Source: an uncultured Candidatus Woesearchaeota archaeon
GTDB taxonomy: Archaea; Nanobdellota; Nanobdellia; Woesearchaeales; 21-14-0-10-32-9
NCBI GenBank assembly: GCA_903891505.1
Contig: CAITEO010000060.1
Coordinates: forward strand, 1 to 38,816
Length of the DNA stretch: 38,816 nt
Direction: 5' to 3'
The notes beneath the pieces were generated by a model that was not told where the DNA came from, searched no databases, and saw only the letters and a program-made list of their open reading frames with translations. A program made the position numbers and the translations under genes. Position 1 is the stretch's first letter. The number at the start of each line of letters is the position of its first letter. Of the stretch, positions 24,023-33,910 are shown in pieces.

Positions 24023-25078
24023 TTAGAAATCCTTCAGGGTCTTCTCAACTATTGTTGTGTTGCCCCCTTCGCCTGTTTGGCGCATTGTCTTGATGAACTT
24101 GCCCTCTTCGAGTTTTGCAATCTTGCGCTGGAACGTCTTGTAAGATGATGCACCGCCTCTCTTCTGGTAAAGTTTAAACAAATCACCAATCTTCTTTCCT
24201 GAATTCTCTCGAACAAGATCATAGATTATTTTTGTTTCAGCTTCGAGAAGTCCTGCGTTCTTAATCGTGAATTCTTCAAGCTTCTTAACAGCCTCAGACA
24301 CATTTTCAAGTGTTATTCTCTTGCTCGACTTTTCTTCTGCTTGAAGAGTTGATTCTTTCAAAAGAAATATTCCCGTTCGTATATCCTTAAGCTCGAACGT
24401 CTTCTTCGCAATAAGATCAAATCCAGACACATCAAGAACTCCTGGATAAAGTGCAAGCTCCGATCTTACTTTCAAAATATCCTTCGTTTCTTTCTCAGTG
24501 TATGGCTTGAACTCAACTAACTCAGGCGTTAATCTTGACTTGATGCGCTCATCAATTTCAACTAAGAACTCATGATAATTAGTAATTAAGAAAATACTCT
24601 TCTTATGTATCTCTTCTAGAACAAAATACAAGAAATCAAAATCCTCAACCTGATCAATCTCATCAAAGATAAAAACAGCAGCCTTCTTGTTCAGCATCGA
24701 AGAAACAACCTTGAATAACTCAACCGTCTTCTTGTTCTGCGTAAACCTATACCCTAAGATATCGCACATCTCCATAAGAATCTTATACGTAGTATTATGC
24801 TGCCAACAATTAATGAACAATATTTCTATCTCATCCGTTTGATCTTCAAGATCACGCATGACGAACTTTGTTGCAGCAGTCTTACCAATACCAGGCGCAC
24901 CAAAGATAAAAAGATTTCGTCCAGGCAAAGAGTTGAATAATGGCTTGATACAAGTAGCTAAATACTTCTGCTGACCCTCCCTATATGGCAGCGCCTTTGG
25001 CAAGAACTCATAATCAAGCGCATCAGCATTCCGAACGAGCGTCTGATCAGACCTCAAAACATCATCAAATAACCCCAT
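24023..25078 (-). CDS. Orc1/Cdc6-like AAA+ ATPase
   Basis: LFIFGAPGIGKTAATKFV, AAVFIFDEIDQVEDFDF, C-terminal winged-helix region. Confidence 0.88.
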   Translation of the reverse strand: MGLFDDVLRSDQTLVRNADALDYEFLPKALPYREGQQKYLATCIKPLFNSLPGRNLFIFGAPGIGKTAATKFVMRDLEDQTDEIEILFINCWQHNTTYKILMEMCDILGYRFTQNKKTVELFKVVSSMLNKKAAVFIFDEIDQVEDFDFLYFVLEEIHKKSIFLITNYHEFLVEIDERIKSRLTPELVEFKPYTEKETKDILKVRSELALYPGVLDVSGFDLIAKKTFELKDIRTGIFLLKESTLQAEEKSSKRITLENVSEAVKKLEEFTIKNAGLLEAETKIIYDLVRENSGKKIGDLFKLYQKRGGASSYKTFQRKIAKLEEGKFIKTMRQTGEGGNTTIVEKTLKDF

Positions 25079-25215
25079 GACTTAAGAGATAAGAAAAATT
25101 CTTTAAAAATCTTCCTGAAACGAAAGCGAAATTCAAAAAAAACTCGCTAAAAAGAAAAAACTTAAAAAGGAGAAGTATACAGATATGTATACCAACCCCT
25201 GAATGGGACGTGAGG

Positions 25216-25371
25216 ATGAACAATATGGCAGAAGGAAGATGCATGAAATGCAAAAAACAAGTAGAGATCAAAGATCCACAGGATACGTTAATGAAAAACG
25301 GCATGAAAGCAATAAAAGGCGTCTGCCCAGTATGTGGTACTAAGGTTTTTAGAATCTTAGGAAAAGCATAA
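25216..25371 (+). CDS. 51-aa zinc-ribbon protein (DUF5679-like)
   Basis: MNNMAEGRCMKCKKQVEIKDPQDTLMKNGMKAIKGVCPVCGTKVFRILGKA; not in the ORF track. Confidence 0.75.
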   Translation: MNNMAEGRCMKCKKQVEIKDPQDTLMKNGMKAIKGVCPVCGTKVFRILGKA

Positions 25372-25726
25372 ATTAACAATTTTTTTTATTAATTATTTTC
25401 ATATACCTTTCTTATTAGTTTTATGAGTCTTGTTTTTAGCACAATACTTTCTTTGATACATCAATAAAATAAAGAAAACATAGAAACTGCATTAGCATTT
25501 TCTCTGTTTTCGAATTCACGCGAGGGGCTTCATCCTCACCCTGAAGAGTGATGTATTCGTCCCCTCATGAATAATATTTACTCCTATTTCCAAGCTGCGC
25601 TTTGCGCAGAAATAACTGCCCTGAAAGGGCAGGATAAAACAGAGAAAGAGAAAAGACATAAAAAAAATCATAATAGTACTAAAAACTAGGAGAAAACAAC
25701 AAGTGAAAAGTAAAAAAGTTTAAAAT

Positions 25727-26179
25727 CTATCTCATGAGCCCTTTAGACAATGTACCACAATAAGGACAGTGATTAGGTCTGTCAGTTTCAGGATCGTACT
25801 TGTATTGATACTTGCATTTCTTGCACGTATTCATAATTCTACCATCATCAAGCTTAGGCGCAGTACCTATACCTGATTCTGCCCTTTCTGCTGCTTTCTT
25901 CACTGCAGCTTTTTCGATTAAATCATCCTCCGCATCCCATCCAGCAGGAGGAATATTTTTCAAACCACCTGTCTGACTCATCGGTTTAGGCTGAGACTTT
26001 GGCATCTCAGTAGGTGTATTTCTTACTGTTGGCTGTGTGCCTGGCGCTGATCTTGCAGACATTTTTCTTTCGTTTGCGCATGACCTGCAAATAGCCATTT
26101 TGAGAATTGGATCAACTGAAAACTCACTAGCGGGAGCTTTCTTACCGCATTTCCTACAAGTTACTGGAACATCCATCAC
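25727..26179 (-). CDS. Zinc-ribbon protein with two zinc knuckles
   Basis: CRKCGKKAPASEF...CRSC and CKKCKYQYKYDPETDRPNHCPYCG. Confidence 0.7.
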   Translation of the reverse strand: MMDVPVTCRKCGKKAPASEFSVDPILKMAICRSCANERKMSARSAPGTQPTVRNTPTEMPKSQPKPMSQTGGLKNIPPAGWDAEDDLIEKAAVKKAAERAESGIGTAPKLDDGRIMNTCKKCKYQYKYDPETDRPNHCPYCGTLSKGLMR

Positions 26180-26315
26180 TGAAACATCACCTAGATTTAG
26201 CTAACTTTACCTAGTATTTATACTTTTTGATAGACTATTCCACAAGAACAACAACACAAACACCTTGGTTTTCAGAACAAAAAAGTATTAAAACAATCAT
26301 ACAACCCTTTAAATT

Positions 26316-26849
26316 ATGGAAGATACACGAAAAGAAAAAGAAAACAAAGATAAAAAAGAAGAGAGGAAAGATGGAGAAAAAACCAAACAAACCCTAAAAG
26401 AAGAGTATTCTAAACTACAAACAAAGTACTCACTTCCAAGCTTTGAACTCCTAGATAAAGACTTTGAAATTAATGATATTGAAATAGAAGATAACATCAT
26501 ACGAGAGATTCTAAAATCAATCCACGGACATACTGAATCATACACGAGACTTCTTGAAGGACTAATACAGCCAGACTCAAAACTTGGAGATATGAAAGAA
26601 GCTAGCAACTTAACTCAAGAAGATCAAGCACTCATAACAGACCTTTACCGAAAAGGAATGCTACTAAATAGAAGCATCCTGCTCGTAGATCTTGATTATA
26701 ATGAAAAATTGGCAGCAGACATGATAATCAATGCTCATAAAGAATGGCAGAACATGAAATGCGACATGAAAACTATACTTGAAAAAATGAGAAGTACATG
26801 GGAATCAAAATCACCAAAAGAAAAATACGGAGGAGGATACTTCGGATGA
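26316..26849 (+). CDS. Hypothetical helical protein
   Basis: 177 aa ORF, overlaps the adk start by 4 nt (ATGA). Confidence 0.6.
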   Translation: MEDTRKEKENKDKKEERKDGEKTKQTLKEEYSKLQTKYSLPSFELLDKDFEINDIEIEDNIIREILKSIHGHTESYTRLLEGLIQPDSKLGDMKEASNLTQEDQALITDLYRKGMLLNRSILLVDLDYNEKLAADMIINAHKEWQNMKCDMKTILEKMRSTWESKSPKEKYGGGYFG

Positions 26850-27487
26850 TAATCGTAATAACAGGACCACAAAGCTCAGGAAAAGGAACACAAGCAGAAA
26901 TACTCCAAAAAGAATACGGCTTCAAACACATATCAACGGGCGATATTCTAAGAGAAGAAGTAAAAGCGGATACCCTTGAAGGACGTGAAGCGGACTCGTA
27001 CATGAAAAAAGGATTGCTTGTTCCCTATGATCTCAATAACACAATCTTAAAAAAAGCACTTGACAAATACAAAGACAAGACCATTCTGCTAGATGGTTAC
27101 CCTCGCACTCTACCTCAGGTCGAACATCTGATGAAGATTGCAGAAGTCAAATGTGTAATTTACATAAATATAAGCGACGAAGTCGCAGTACAAAGAGCAT
27201 GCAACAGACGAATCTGCACAGCGACAAACAAAATTTACATACTAGACAAGCTAACTCCTCAAGACTATGAAACCTGTAAACTCGCAGGTGGCGAAATAGT
27301 TCAAAGAACGGATGATAATCCTAAGACAATCAAAGCAAGACTTAAGATTTATCACGAACAAACATCGCCTTGTCTTAGCTATCTAGAAAAACACAAAATA
27401 CCTGTATTCAAAATCAACGGCGAGCGACCAATCGATGCAATATCTGCTGATGTTAAGCAAGAACTTAAGAAGATTAAATTAATTTAG
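26846..27487 (+). CDS. adk: Adenylate kinase
   Basis: MIIVITGPQSSGKGTQAEILQKEYGFKHISTGDILREEV; LLDGYPRTLPQ; start after GGAGGA. Confidence 0.9.
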   Translation: MIIVITGPQSSGKGTQAEILQKEYGFKHISTGDILREEVKADTLEGREADSYMKKGLLVPYDLNNTILKKALDKYKDKTILLDGYPRTLPQVEHLMKIAEVKCVIYINISDEVAVQRACNRRICTATNKIYILDKLTPQDYETCKLAGGEIVQRTDDNPKTIKARLKIYHEQTSPCLSYLEKHKIPVFKINGERPIDAISADVKQELKKIKLI

Positions 27488-27748
27488 ACCATCAACTCTT
27501 ACAGTTTCTAAATTTTTATTGATTTAAGCACTTATGAATGCCTGTACTTTGTCTCATTATGAACTACTATCTAGACAGATACAAGTTATCCGTCGCAAGA
27601 ATTTACTCTAGAAAGAGTTGATAGCATAAGTGATTGCACTCCATTCAGGGAACGCGGGAACATGACGACAAAACAAAAAATAACAATCATAGCAACACGC
27701 CGTGAAATGGGATTCATAAGATCTCGTTCAAAATTAAACAAAAACATC

Positions 27749-28024
27749 TTACCCAAGACCAAAACTCCTATCAAACTCCTTCATTTCACGAAGTTTGTTC
27801 AAGAACTCTATTCCTCTATCTGTGATTATAATATATTCATATTCCTTTTTGTTTATTTTCTGCACAAAATTCTTCTCTACAAGCTCTTCGAGATATGACT
27901 TCATTTGAGTGTGAGAAAGATTAGACTTGTACATCAGATGAGTGGGCTTAATCTCCCCATTCTTACCCTGAATTGAGAACAGAATATCCTCAATTATTTG
28001 TAATCTTTCCCTTTTTTTTGCCAT
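27749..28024 (-). CDS. Winged-helix DNA-binding protein
   Basis: IIEDILFSIQGKNGEIKPTHLMYKSNLSHTQMKSYLEELVEKNFV...YIITDRGIEFL. Confidence 0.7.
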   Translation of the reverse strand: MAKKRERLQIIEDILFSIQGKNGEIKPTHLMYKSNLSHTQMKSYLEELVEKNFVQKINKKEYEYIIITDRGIEFLNKLREMKEFDRSFGLG

Positions 28025-28703
28025 GTTTAAGCACCGATATAAATGTCACGAGTAAAATCACATAACCTGCAAGTTGGACCAACTCTCCAACAACATACAT
28101 AGAGGAATAATTGTGTGCTAATATAAATAATATCAGGCTCAAACTTATTATTCCGAAACTCATTGCAAGATATTTTGTGGTTCTCATTCCATTAAGTCTA
28201 TAATTCCTCAAAAGAGAAAGCGCAATCATCAACGTAAGCAAGAACGCAGTTAAATGCATGAATATATATGCATCATCCGTGAATAACACAATTGTAACAA
28301 GCAAGAACATTATCAGAATTACTGATTTAATTGAAAACTTTTCGTAGACAGTGAAGAAAATAAAGAATCCTATAAGCATAAGTACTGCATATATAATAAA
28401 TGAAACTGCGAAAAGTGTATTAGTAGGAGTCACATAATAAACTAGTTTTCCAAACAACTGATACACTTGAACCTGAAAATGTGATGAGTATAGAATGAAA
28501 TAAGTTGCTATCTTGAAAATAAAAGACAAACCTAGAAGAATAAAAGATGTGAAAATAAGCAAGTGTTTCTTATTTGACTTGTTTAATGAATAATACTTCC
28601 AGGAAAAAAAACCTATTAATAGCAGAACAACTACACTTACAAGATCTATAATAAAGTCGCGACCTAAAAACCATTGAGGCCCAGCTGGAATATCAAAATG
28701 CAT
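27990..28703 (-). CDS. Multi-TM membrane protein
   Basis: 237 aa with about seven hydrophobic segments; overlaps the winged-helix gene. Confidence 0.65.
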   Translation of the reverse strand: MHFDIPAGPQWFLGRDFIIDLVSVVVLLLIGFFSWKYYSLNKSNKKHLLIFTSFILLGLSFIFKIATYFILYSSHFQVQVYQLFGKLVYYVTPTNTLFAVSFIIYAVLMLIGFFIFFTVYEKFSIKSVILIMFLLVTIVLFTDDAYIFMHLTAFLLTLMIALSLLRNYRLNGMRTTKYLAMSFGIISLSLILFILAHNYSSMYVVGELVQLAGYVILLVTFISVLKHGKKKGKITNN

Positions 28704-28954
28704 AATAGACGATAAAATGAATTTGATTTAAAAAACTTATGAATTATTACTACAGAAGATTGCTTCACACGGTTTAAATACTTCGGCACGAATGATAATC
28801 AAGAAAACCCAAAAAGGTTTTCTGGATGCAGAAAATGCCATGCATTTTCTTCATGTTAACAAGTTGTGCATCGACGATAACAAAGAAAGATGCGACAAAA
28901 AAAACAAATTAGACAAAAAAAATATGTAAATTTAAAAATAAAAGGTGATTAAAC

Positions 28955-29143
28955 ATGCACTTCAAAAGAATAGGAACGAGCAAGCTACAGGATTTAGAAC
29001 TTGACTTTGACTCAAATGAATTCAACCAGATGGGAAGTCTGAAAGAAGACGAAATGGAATTTTTACAATCAAGAAAACTTAGAAGAACAATGTCCATGTA
29101 TGCTCCTGACCCAAGGAAGAGGAGCTACGACGAAGAATCGTAG
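28955..29143 (+). CDS. Small hypothetical protein (62 aa)
   Basis: MHFKRIGTSKLQDLELDFDSNEFNQMGS...; AGGTG just upstream. Confidence 0.5.
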   Translation: MHFKRIGTSKLQDLELDFDSNEFNQMGSLKEDEMEFLQSRKLRRTMSMYAPDPRKRSYDEES

Positions 29144-29431
29144 TTCCCTTATACCTTGGATTCGACAAACAATACACTTGATTAATGATTCCTCAATACA
29201 CCTCAGCCCCGCAATAGTGCGGGGCTCATAATCATTTTTTAACCCCTCCAACAAACCAAGAAAACGTACAAGCGTTTTCTGGGTCAAGAAAATCTACGGA
29301 TTTTCTTGACACCAAACCGGGGCAGTTCACCCTGCCCCCTTATAATCCCTCCAATACACCAAGAAAACACACATCCAATTAAATGGGGTGAGAAAAAAGA
29401 GCAAAAAAGTTTGAAGAGGCACCGATTCAAA

Positions 29432-29468
29432 CCGCAAGCGCCGTACGTGGGGTACGGCGCCTTTTTCT
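29432..29468 (+). terminator. Hairpin plus T-tract terminator
   Basis: GCGCCGTAC-GTGGG-GTACGGCGC followed by CTTTTT. Confidence 0.5.
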
Positions 29469-29510
29469 CATTAATAAAATATTTAATACCAAAACAATAA
29501 TTTCTTCATT

Positions 29511-30146
29511 ATGTTATACAAACTCGTAATCTTTGACATGGATGGCGTTCTATTCGACTTTGAGAATTTCTGGATCAAACTCCATGAAGCACTAGGCACG
29601 CTCGTTGAAGGGAAAAAATTAACAAAACAATATCTTGATTCTGATTTTAATATGCTAGTTGACGCTGTTGTAGTTAATCTTTGGGCAGGAAAAGATGCAA
29701 AGCAGTATTACGACCTCGTCGAATCAATTGAATATCTTCCTGGTGTAAAAGAAACATTCGACTTTGTGCACAAAAAAGGATACTCTTCTGCAATTGTTAG
29801 CGGATCGAGCATCGATGTTGCAAAACGTGTGCAAAAAGATCATGGCGCAATGCATCTATTTGCAAACGAGCTTGTAATTAAAGATGGCAAAATAACGAAA
29901 GAATCATATTGGCCTGTTGCTGAAGGAACAAAAGAAAAAGCAGAAATAATCACAAAGCTTTGCAAAGACTTAGATATTTCGCGTCTTGAATGCATCTACA
30001 TAGGCGATAGCAAAAAAGACATTGAAGCATTCAAGATAGTCGGCAAATCAATCGCGTTCAACTCCACTTGCCCTGAACTAAAAGCCATCGCGACTCACGT
30101 CGTTGATAGCAAGAACCTAACTGACGTGATACAATACTTGGAATAG
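29511..30146 (+). CDS. HAD-superfamily phosphatase
   Basis: VIFDMDGVLFDFENFW; SAIVSGSS; CIYIGDSKKDIEAFK. Confidence 0.9.
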   Translation: MLYKLVIFDMDGVLFDFENFWIKLHEALGTLVEGKKLTKQYLDSDFNMLVDAVVVNLWAGKDAKQYYDLVESIEYLPGVKETFDFVHKKGYSSAIVSGSSIDVAKRVQKDHGAMHLFANELVIKDGKITKESYWPVAEGTKEKAEIITKLCKDLDISRLECIYIGDSKKDIEAFKIVGKSIAFNSTCPELKAIATHVVDSKNLTDVIQYLE

Positions 30147-30213
30147 AAAAATAAAGCGCTCGGGGTGAACGCTGAACTCTGTAAGTTCAAAGCATCTTCA
30201 GTTGCTTCCACTT

Positions 30214-31134
30214 TTACCTCCCATATTTCTTCACGTGTTCTTCTATCTCTTTCATATTCTTATAAAAAACAGGATGTGCTTTTGACATTATTTGCATGCC
30301 TCTATCGTCTAAAACATGATCCTCATTTAGTAACTCAGGTTTATCTACAGCTTCATATGCTAGCAACAATTTATTTCTAAGATTATCATCTATGTCCTCA
30401 TACACTCTAACTAGAAGAAATGCTTTTATGACATTTTGATCTATAATTAAGTAGTTGCCACCGTAGAATTTGCGAATATCTCCAGTTATTTTGGCATAGT
30501 TTCTTTTTTTATTTACAAAAAAATCGAATAGATCAGTATATGCCAAGTAAAATAAACATTTAGACGAGATTCCTGGCACTTTCTTTTTTCCATCAGGCTT
30601 TGTCGTTGGTCGATTCTTTTCAGGGATAATGTTTATAATTAGTCCTAGAAATCTATTGAATTCATATTCAACACTAGAAAATTTTCCCTTTGGATCTGAA
30701 TATGTCCACATTAGAAATGCATAATCACTATCTAAGAATTTGTCTGCTAGGCCATATTCTTTCATGCCCTTATATAATTCTTTGAATGCTGAAGGTGTCC
30801 ATGAGAGTCTTTTGACGACACCGATGGAATCATACTTTTTTTTAGCAGTAGGTTTCTTTATTGTAAGAACTCCTTTTCTTCCTAATGAATTTATGTATCT
30901 CTTTATGCTTAATTTTGGTCTTTTTGTTTTTGCATCTTTACTTAGATCCCATTCCTCTATTATGGTTCTATTAAACATCCACCCTCTTGCTGAATTATAG
31001 TCGCTATTCTCTAAACGTTCAAGATAACGAAGATATTGTTTATTCTCAACATTGAAGGATAGTTTAGAAAAGTTCATCATTATTTGTATAATCTCTATTT
31101 CCGCAGGCGTGAATATGTTCTTTTTGTAGGACAT
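30214..31134 (-). CDS. Hypothetical protein (306 aa)
   Basis: Intact ORF, no recognised motif. Confidence 0.6.
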   Translation of the reverse strand: MSYKKNIFTPAEIEIIQIMMNFSKLSFNVENKQYLRYLERLENSDYNSARGWMFNRTIIEEWDLSKDAKTKRPKLSIKRYINSLGRKGVLTIKKPTAKKKYDSIGVVKRLSWTPSAFKELYKGMKEYGLADKFLDSDYAFLMWTYSDPKGKFSSVEYEFNRFLGLIINIIPEKNRPTTKPDGKKKVPGISSKCLFYLAYTDLFDFFVNKKRNYAKITGDIRKFYGGNYLIIDQNVIKAFLLVRVYEDIDDNLRNKLLLAYEAVDKPELLNEDHVLDDRGMQIMSKAHPVFYKNMKEIEEHVKKYGR

Positions 31135-31226
31135 ATAAGTAGAAGTTTAAGCTCTTATTTAAACTTTCTGTTTTGGGACATTTTTTGTAATAAACTCTTA
31201 TATATTGGTCGACGTTTATATAAAAT

Positions 31227-31394
31227 ATGAAGTTAGAACTTAAACCAAGAAAATTAATTAGAATAAATAAAACCTTGTTAATTACTCTGCCAACAATTTG
31301 GCTTAGACAATACAAGTTAGAAAAAGGAAATGCAGTTCAGGTTGCAATAGAAGATGATGGGAAATTAAGCATAATTCCGGAGGCATCAAAATGA
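31227..31394 (+). CDS. AbrB/SpoVT-like swapped-hairpin DNA-binding protein
   Basis: MKLELKPRKLIRINKTLLITLPTIWLRQYKLEKGNAVQVAIEDDGKLSIIPEASK; not in the ORF track. Confidence 0.75.
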   Translation: MKLELKPRKLIRINKTLLITLPTIWLRQYKLEKGNAVQVAIEDDGKLSIIPEASK

Positions 31395-31495
31395 AGAAAC
31401 TTAATCCGGAATTGGAAAAACAGTTTCCAGAAGAACTCAGAATATTTAGAGAATTTTACTTCGTGCTAGCGGAGGAAAAAAATGAATCCAAATAA
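31391..31495 (+). CDS. 34-aa ORF coupled to the AbrB-like gene
   Basis: MKKLNPELEKQFPEELRIFREFYFVLAEEKNESK; ATGA overlap upstream, overlaps the next CDS. Confidence 0.4.
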   Translation: MKKLNPELEKQFPEELRIFREFYFVLAEEKNESK

Positions 31496-32330
31496 CTTAG
31501 TGTTTCTGGAAACACAACAGATTGTTATTACCCCTAAGCACATAGCCTTGCTAGACAGACTATCTGACTCCGAGGAGCATCGTCAAAGTGAGCTACGAAA
31601 ATTATTTAACAATAATAAGACAATAACTTGTTTGTTATTGCAGGATCTATTGCATATGGGCTGGATTGAAAAAACAAGTATAGGCTCAGAGAAAGTAGGC
31701 AATATAATTGTAATAAATAAATACAAATTAAAAGAAATAGAATCTTTCTTGGGGTGGTGGAAATTTCTGAAACGCTCTGTACTAGTTCGGCCCCATAAAT
31801 TAAATGCTAGAGGCCTCATCAACGCGGAGGACTACACAAGGGAGCGACTAGCATTTGCATTAGGAAAAGACCACGAAATAAAGCCCACAATAATAAGAAA
31901 TAATACGCAATATATTATTTGTACGCCTGTAGGAAAAATAGTCATTTTGAAGAAATCTCCTCTTGTTGAATTCTGGATTGATTCTTTTATTCTTCCAGTA
32001 AACGAGAAAGATCTGGAAGTTTTTGAAAGTTATATTACAGATGCAGTTATGTGTAGATTAGAATATATGATAGATGAAATAAATAAACATACACCCCAAC
32101 TCAAAATTCATATTAGTAGCATACGTTTAATGAACAAAGTTCATATGGGTATTCTTGAGAAGAAAAATGCACGTACTTTTCTTAAAATACAGCACGAGAT
32201 GAAGGATCTCGGTTTTAATAAGGACAAATCTATAGGGGGGTGTTTTGAACATGAAGTCTGTGGTTCGCTGGAAGAGGTACTTAGCAATGTGGCTTTTGCA
32301 ATCAATCGCCATTTCGAAGAGGAGGAATAA
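31482..32330 (+). CDS. Hypothetical protein with N-terminal winged-helix-like segment
   Basis: HIALLDRLSDSEEHRQSELRKLFNNNKTITCLLLQDLLHMGWIEKT; 282 aa. Confidence 0.6.
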   Translation: MNPNNLVFLETQQIVITPKHIALLDRLSDSEEHRQSELRKLFNNNKTITCLLLQDLLHMGWIEKTSIGSEKVGNIIVINKYKLKEIESFLGWWKFLKRSVLVRPHKLNARGLINAEDYTRERLAFALGKDHEIKPTIIRNNTQYIICTPVGKIVILKKSPLVEFWIDSFILPVNEKDLEVFESYITDAVMCRLEYMIDEINKHTPQLKIHISSIRLMNKVHMGILEKKNARTFLKIQHEMKDLGFNKDKSIGGCFEHEVCGSLEEVLSNVAFAINRHFEEEE

Positions 32331-32712
32331 AATGAAAAGTGAAAATAAATTTGAAAGAATATCGCCTGGTCAAGCAATGGATATTTATGGCGACGATTAT
32401 TCTAACATGGGAAATGAAATGATTGAAGAAATATGCACAGTGACGTCTATGCTTAAAAAAATTATGGCACTAGACATTCTTAATAATGTTTTTTTTGTGT
32501 CAGACACCAAATGCGATGGCTTCTACTTAAATCTTGAAAAGGTTGACGAAAGACATGTAATCTTTCTGTCTAAAACACTACTTGACCTTGGAAAGACTGA
32601 ACGTCGTCTAGTAATTTTGCATGAACTGGGGCACTACATACGGCAGGCCAAACCCGAGGAAGCAAGTGCCGAAACGTTTGTTGAAGAATTTTGGGATGAG
32701 TCCTTACCTTAA
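32331..32712 (+). CDS. HExxH zinc metallopeptidase-like protein (ImmA/IrrE-like)
   Basis: RLVILHELGHYIRQAKPEEASAETFVEEFW; start ATG 32331 after GGAGGA (ORF track starts earlier). Confidence 0.7.
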
Positions 32713-32732
32713 ATGGACTTTAGGTGATAATA

Positions 32733-33176
32733 ATGAGTGACACAATTGACACAAGTAAAACATTACAAACATGTGACCCAATGTTCAAGGAAGATTTCCT
32801 TCTGTATGGAACTACAATTCTACATATTATTGAAGGTAGAGCTATCTGCAGACAAGTGGCCAGAATTAGGGCTAGTCCCAATGCCTTGAAGCTACACAAA
32901 TTAATTCAATCCAAGAAAGAAATTGATACTCCTACGTTGCTTCTTATGTTCCCTCTTTCAAGACAAAATACGTACAAGAATCTTAAACTCCTAAGCAATG
33001 TAGGACTAATAACTTGTACAAAATCTACAGCTAAATTTGGCCAAGTCGTAAAATATCAAGCAACAAATGAAACAATACAATCAATTCTAAAAAGCAATAA
33101 CATAGATTTCCTAGACGGAGTAGAAGGAAAACAATTCATCAAAGAAATAGACAAGCTACTCGAATTCATAGAATAA
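32733..33176 (+). CDS. Winged-helix protein
   Basis: KEIDTPTLLLMFPLSRQNTYKNLKLLSNVGLITCTKS. Confidence 0.6.
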   Translation: MSDTIDTSKTLQTCDPMFKEDFLLYGTTILHIIEGRAICRQVARIRASPNALKLHKLIQSKKEIDTPTLLLMFPLSRQNTYKNLKLLSNVGLITCTKSTAKFGQVVKYQATNETIQSILKSNNIDFLDGVEGKQFIKEIDKLLEFIE

Positions 33177-33272
33177 ATATCGCATCGGGGAACTCACGCA
33201 ATCCTGCAGGATTGCGTGGGCATACCCCTGCCGTCGGGAGTCCGAAGGACTCCCGACAATAAGGAGCACAAA

Positions 33273-33770
33273 ATGAATTTTGAAAAGCATTTAGAGATAA
33301 CAATGGGGGCACTAATTTTATTCTGGATTGCCCAGTTTAATTTTAAAATATTGCAATTTACGTTTCTGGAATCTATTATTTTTACCGCTCTAATGCTAAG
33401 TTCAGGTCTGGGCCTAGATGTCGATTCGAGTAGTTCTAAACCTCGAAGAGTTGTTGTTTATTCTCTAGTTCTCGCTGGCCTGATTGGTTTTTTCGGGCTT
33501 ATTGTTTACAAAAATAGTTCAATTAGCTGGCCGGTCATGCTCGTATTATTGGCAATAATAGGAATTATAATTATTGTAAATAGTCGTCATCGCGGAGTTT
33601 TCCATAGTTGGGCATTTATTTTGAGTGTTGGTGTGGCTTTATTTTTTGGAATAACATATATCAATAGTTTGAAAAGTTTGCCTGAGTTGAGCCCCTTCAT
33701 TGTATCTGGATGGATCTTCGGAGGGGCCCTCCATCTAATGATGGACAAGATTTCTACAAAAATATGGTAG
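33273..33770 (+). CDS. Membrane protein resembling YdjM-type membrane-bound hydrolases
   Basis: SRHRGVFHSWAFIL and GGALHLMMDKIS with several TM segments; ATG 33273. Confidence 0.6.
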   Translation: MNFEKHLEITMGALILFWIAQFNFKILQFTFLESIIFTALMLSSGLGLDVDSSSSKPRRVVVYSLVLAGLIGFFGLIVYKNSSISWPVMLVLLAIIGIIIIVNSRHRGVFHSWAFILSVGVALFFGITYINSLKSLPELSPFIVSGWIFGGALHLMMDKISTKIW

Positions 33771-33910
33771 ATAAATGCTTTGCTTGGTAGAGTATCTAGT
33801 TAAAATATGTGGTTCGCTCCGGAGTGCTGCGCAAAAAAGAAAATGTTATAGAAAACTTTTTAAATTCAAATATAAATTTTAACCACATACTCTGAAGGGA
33901 GGAGAATATT

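Noticed and set aside
25065-25379. 104-aa minus-strand ORF
   Set aside because: Antisense to the 51-aa zinc-ribbon gene at 25216-25371, which has recognisable CxxC motifs.
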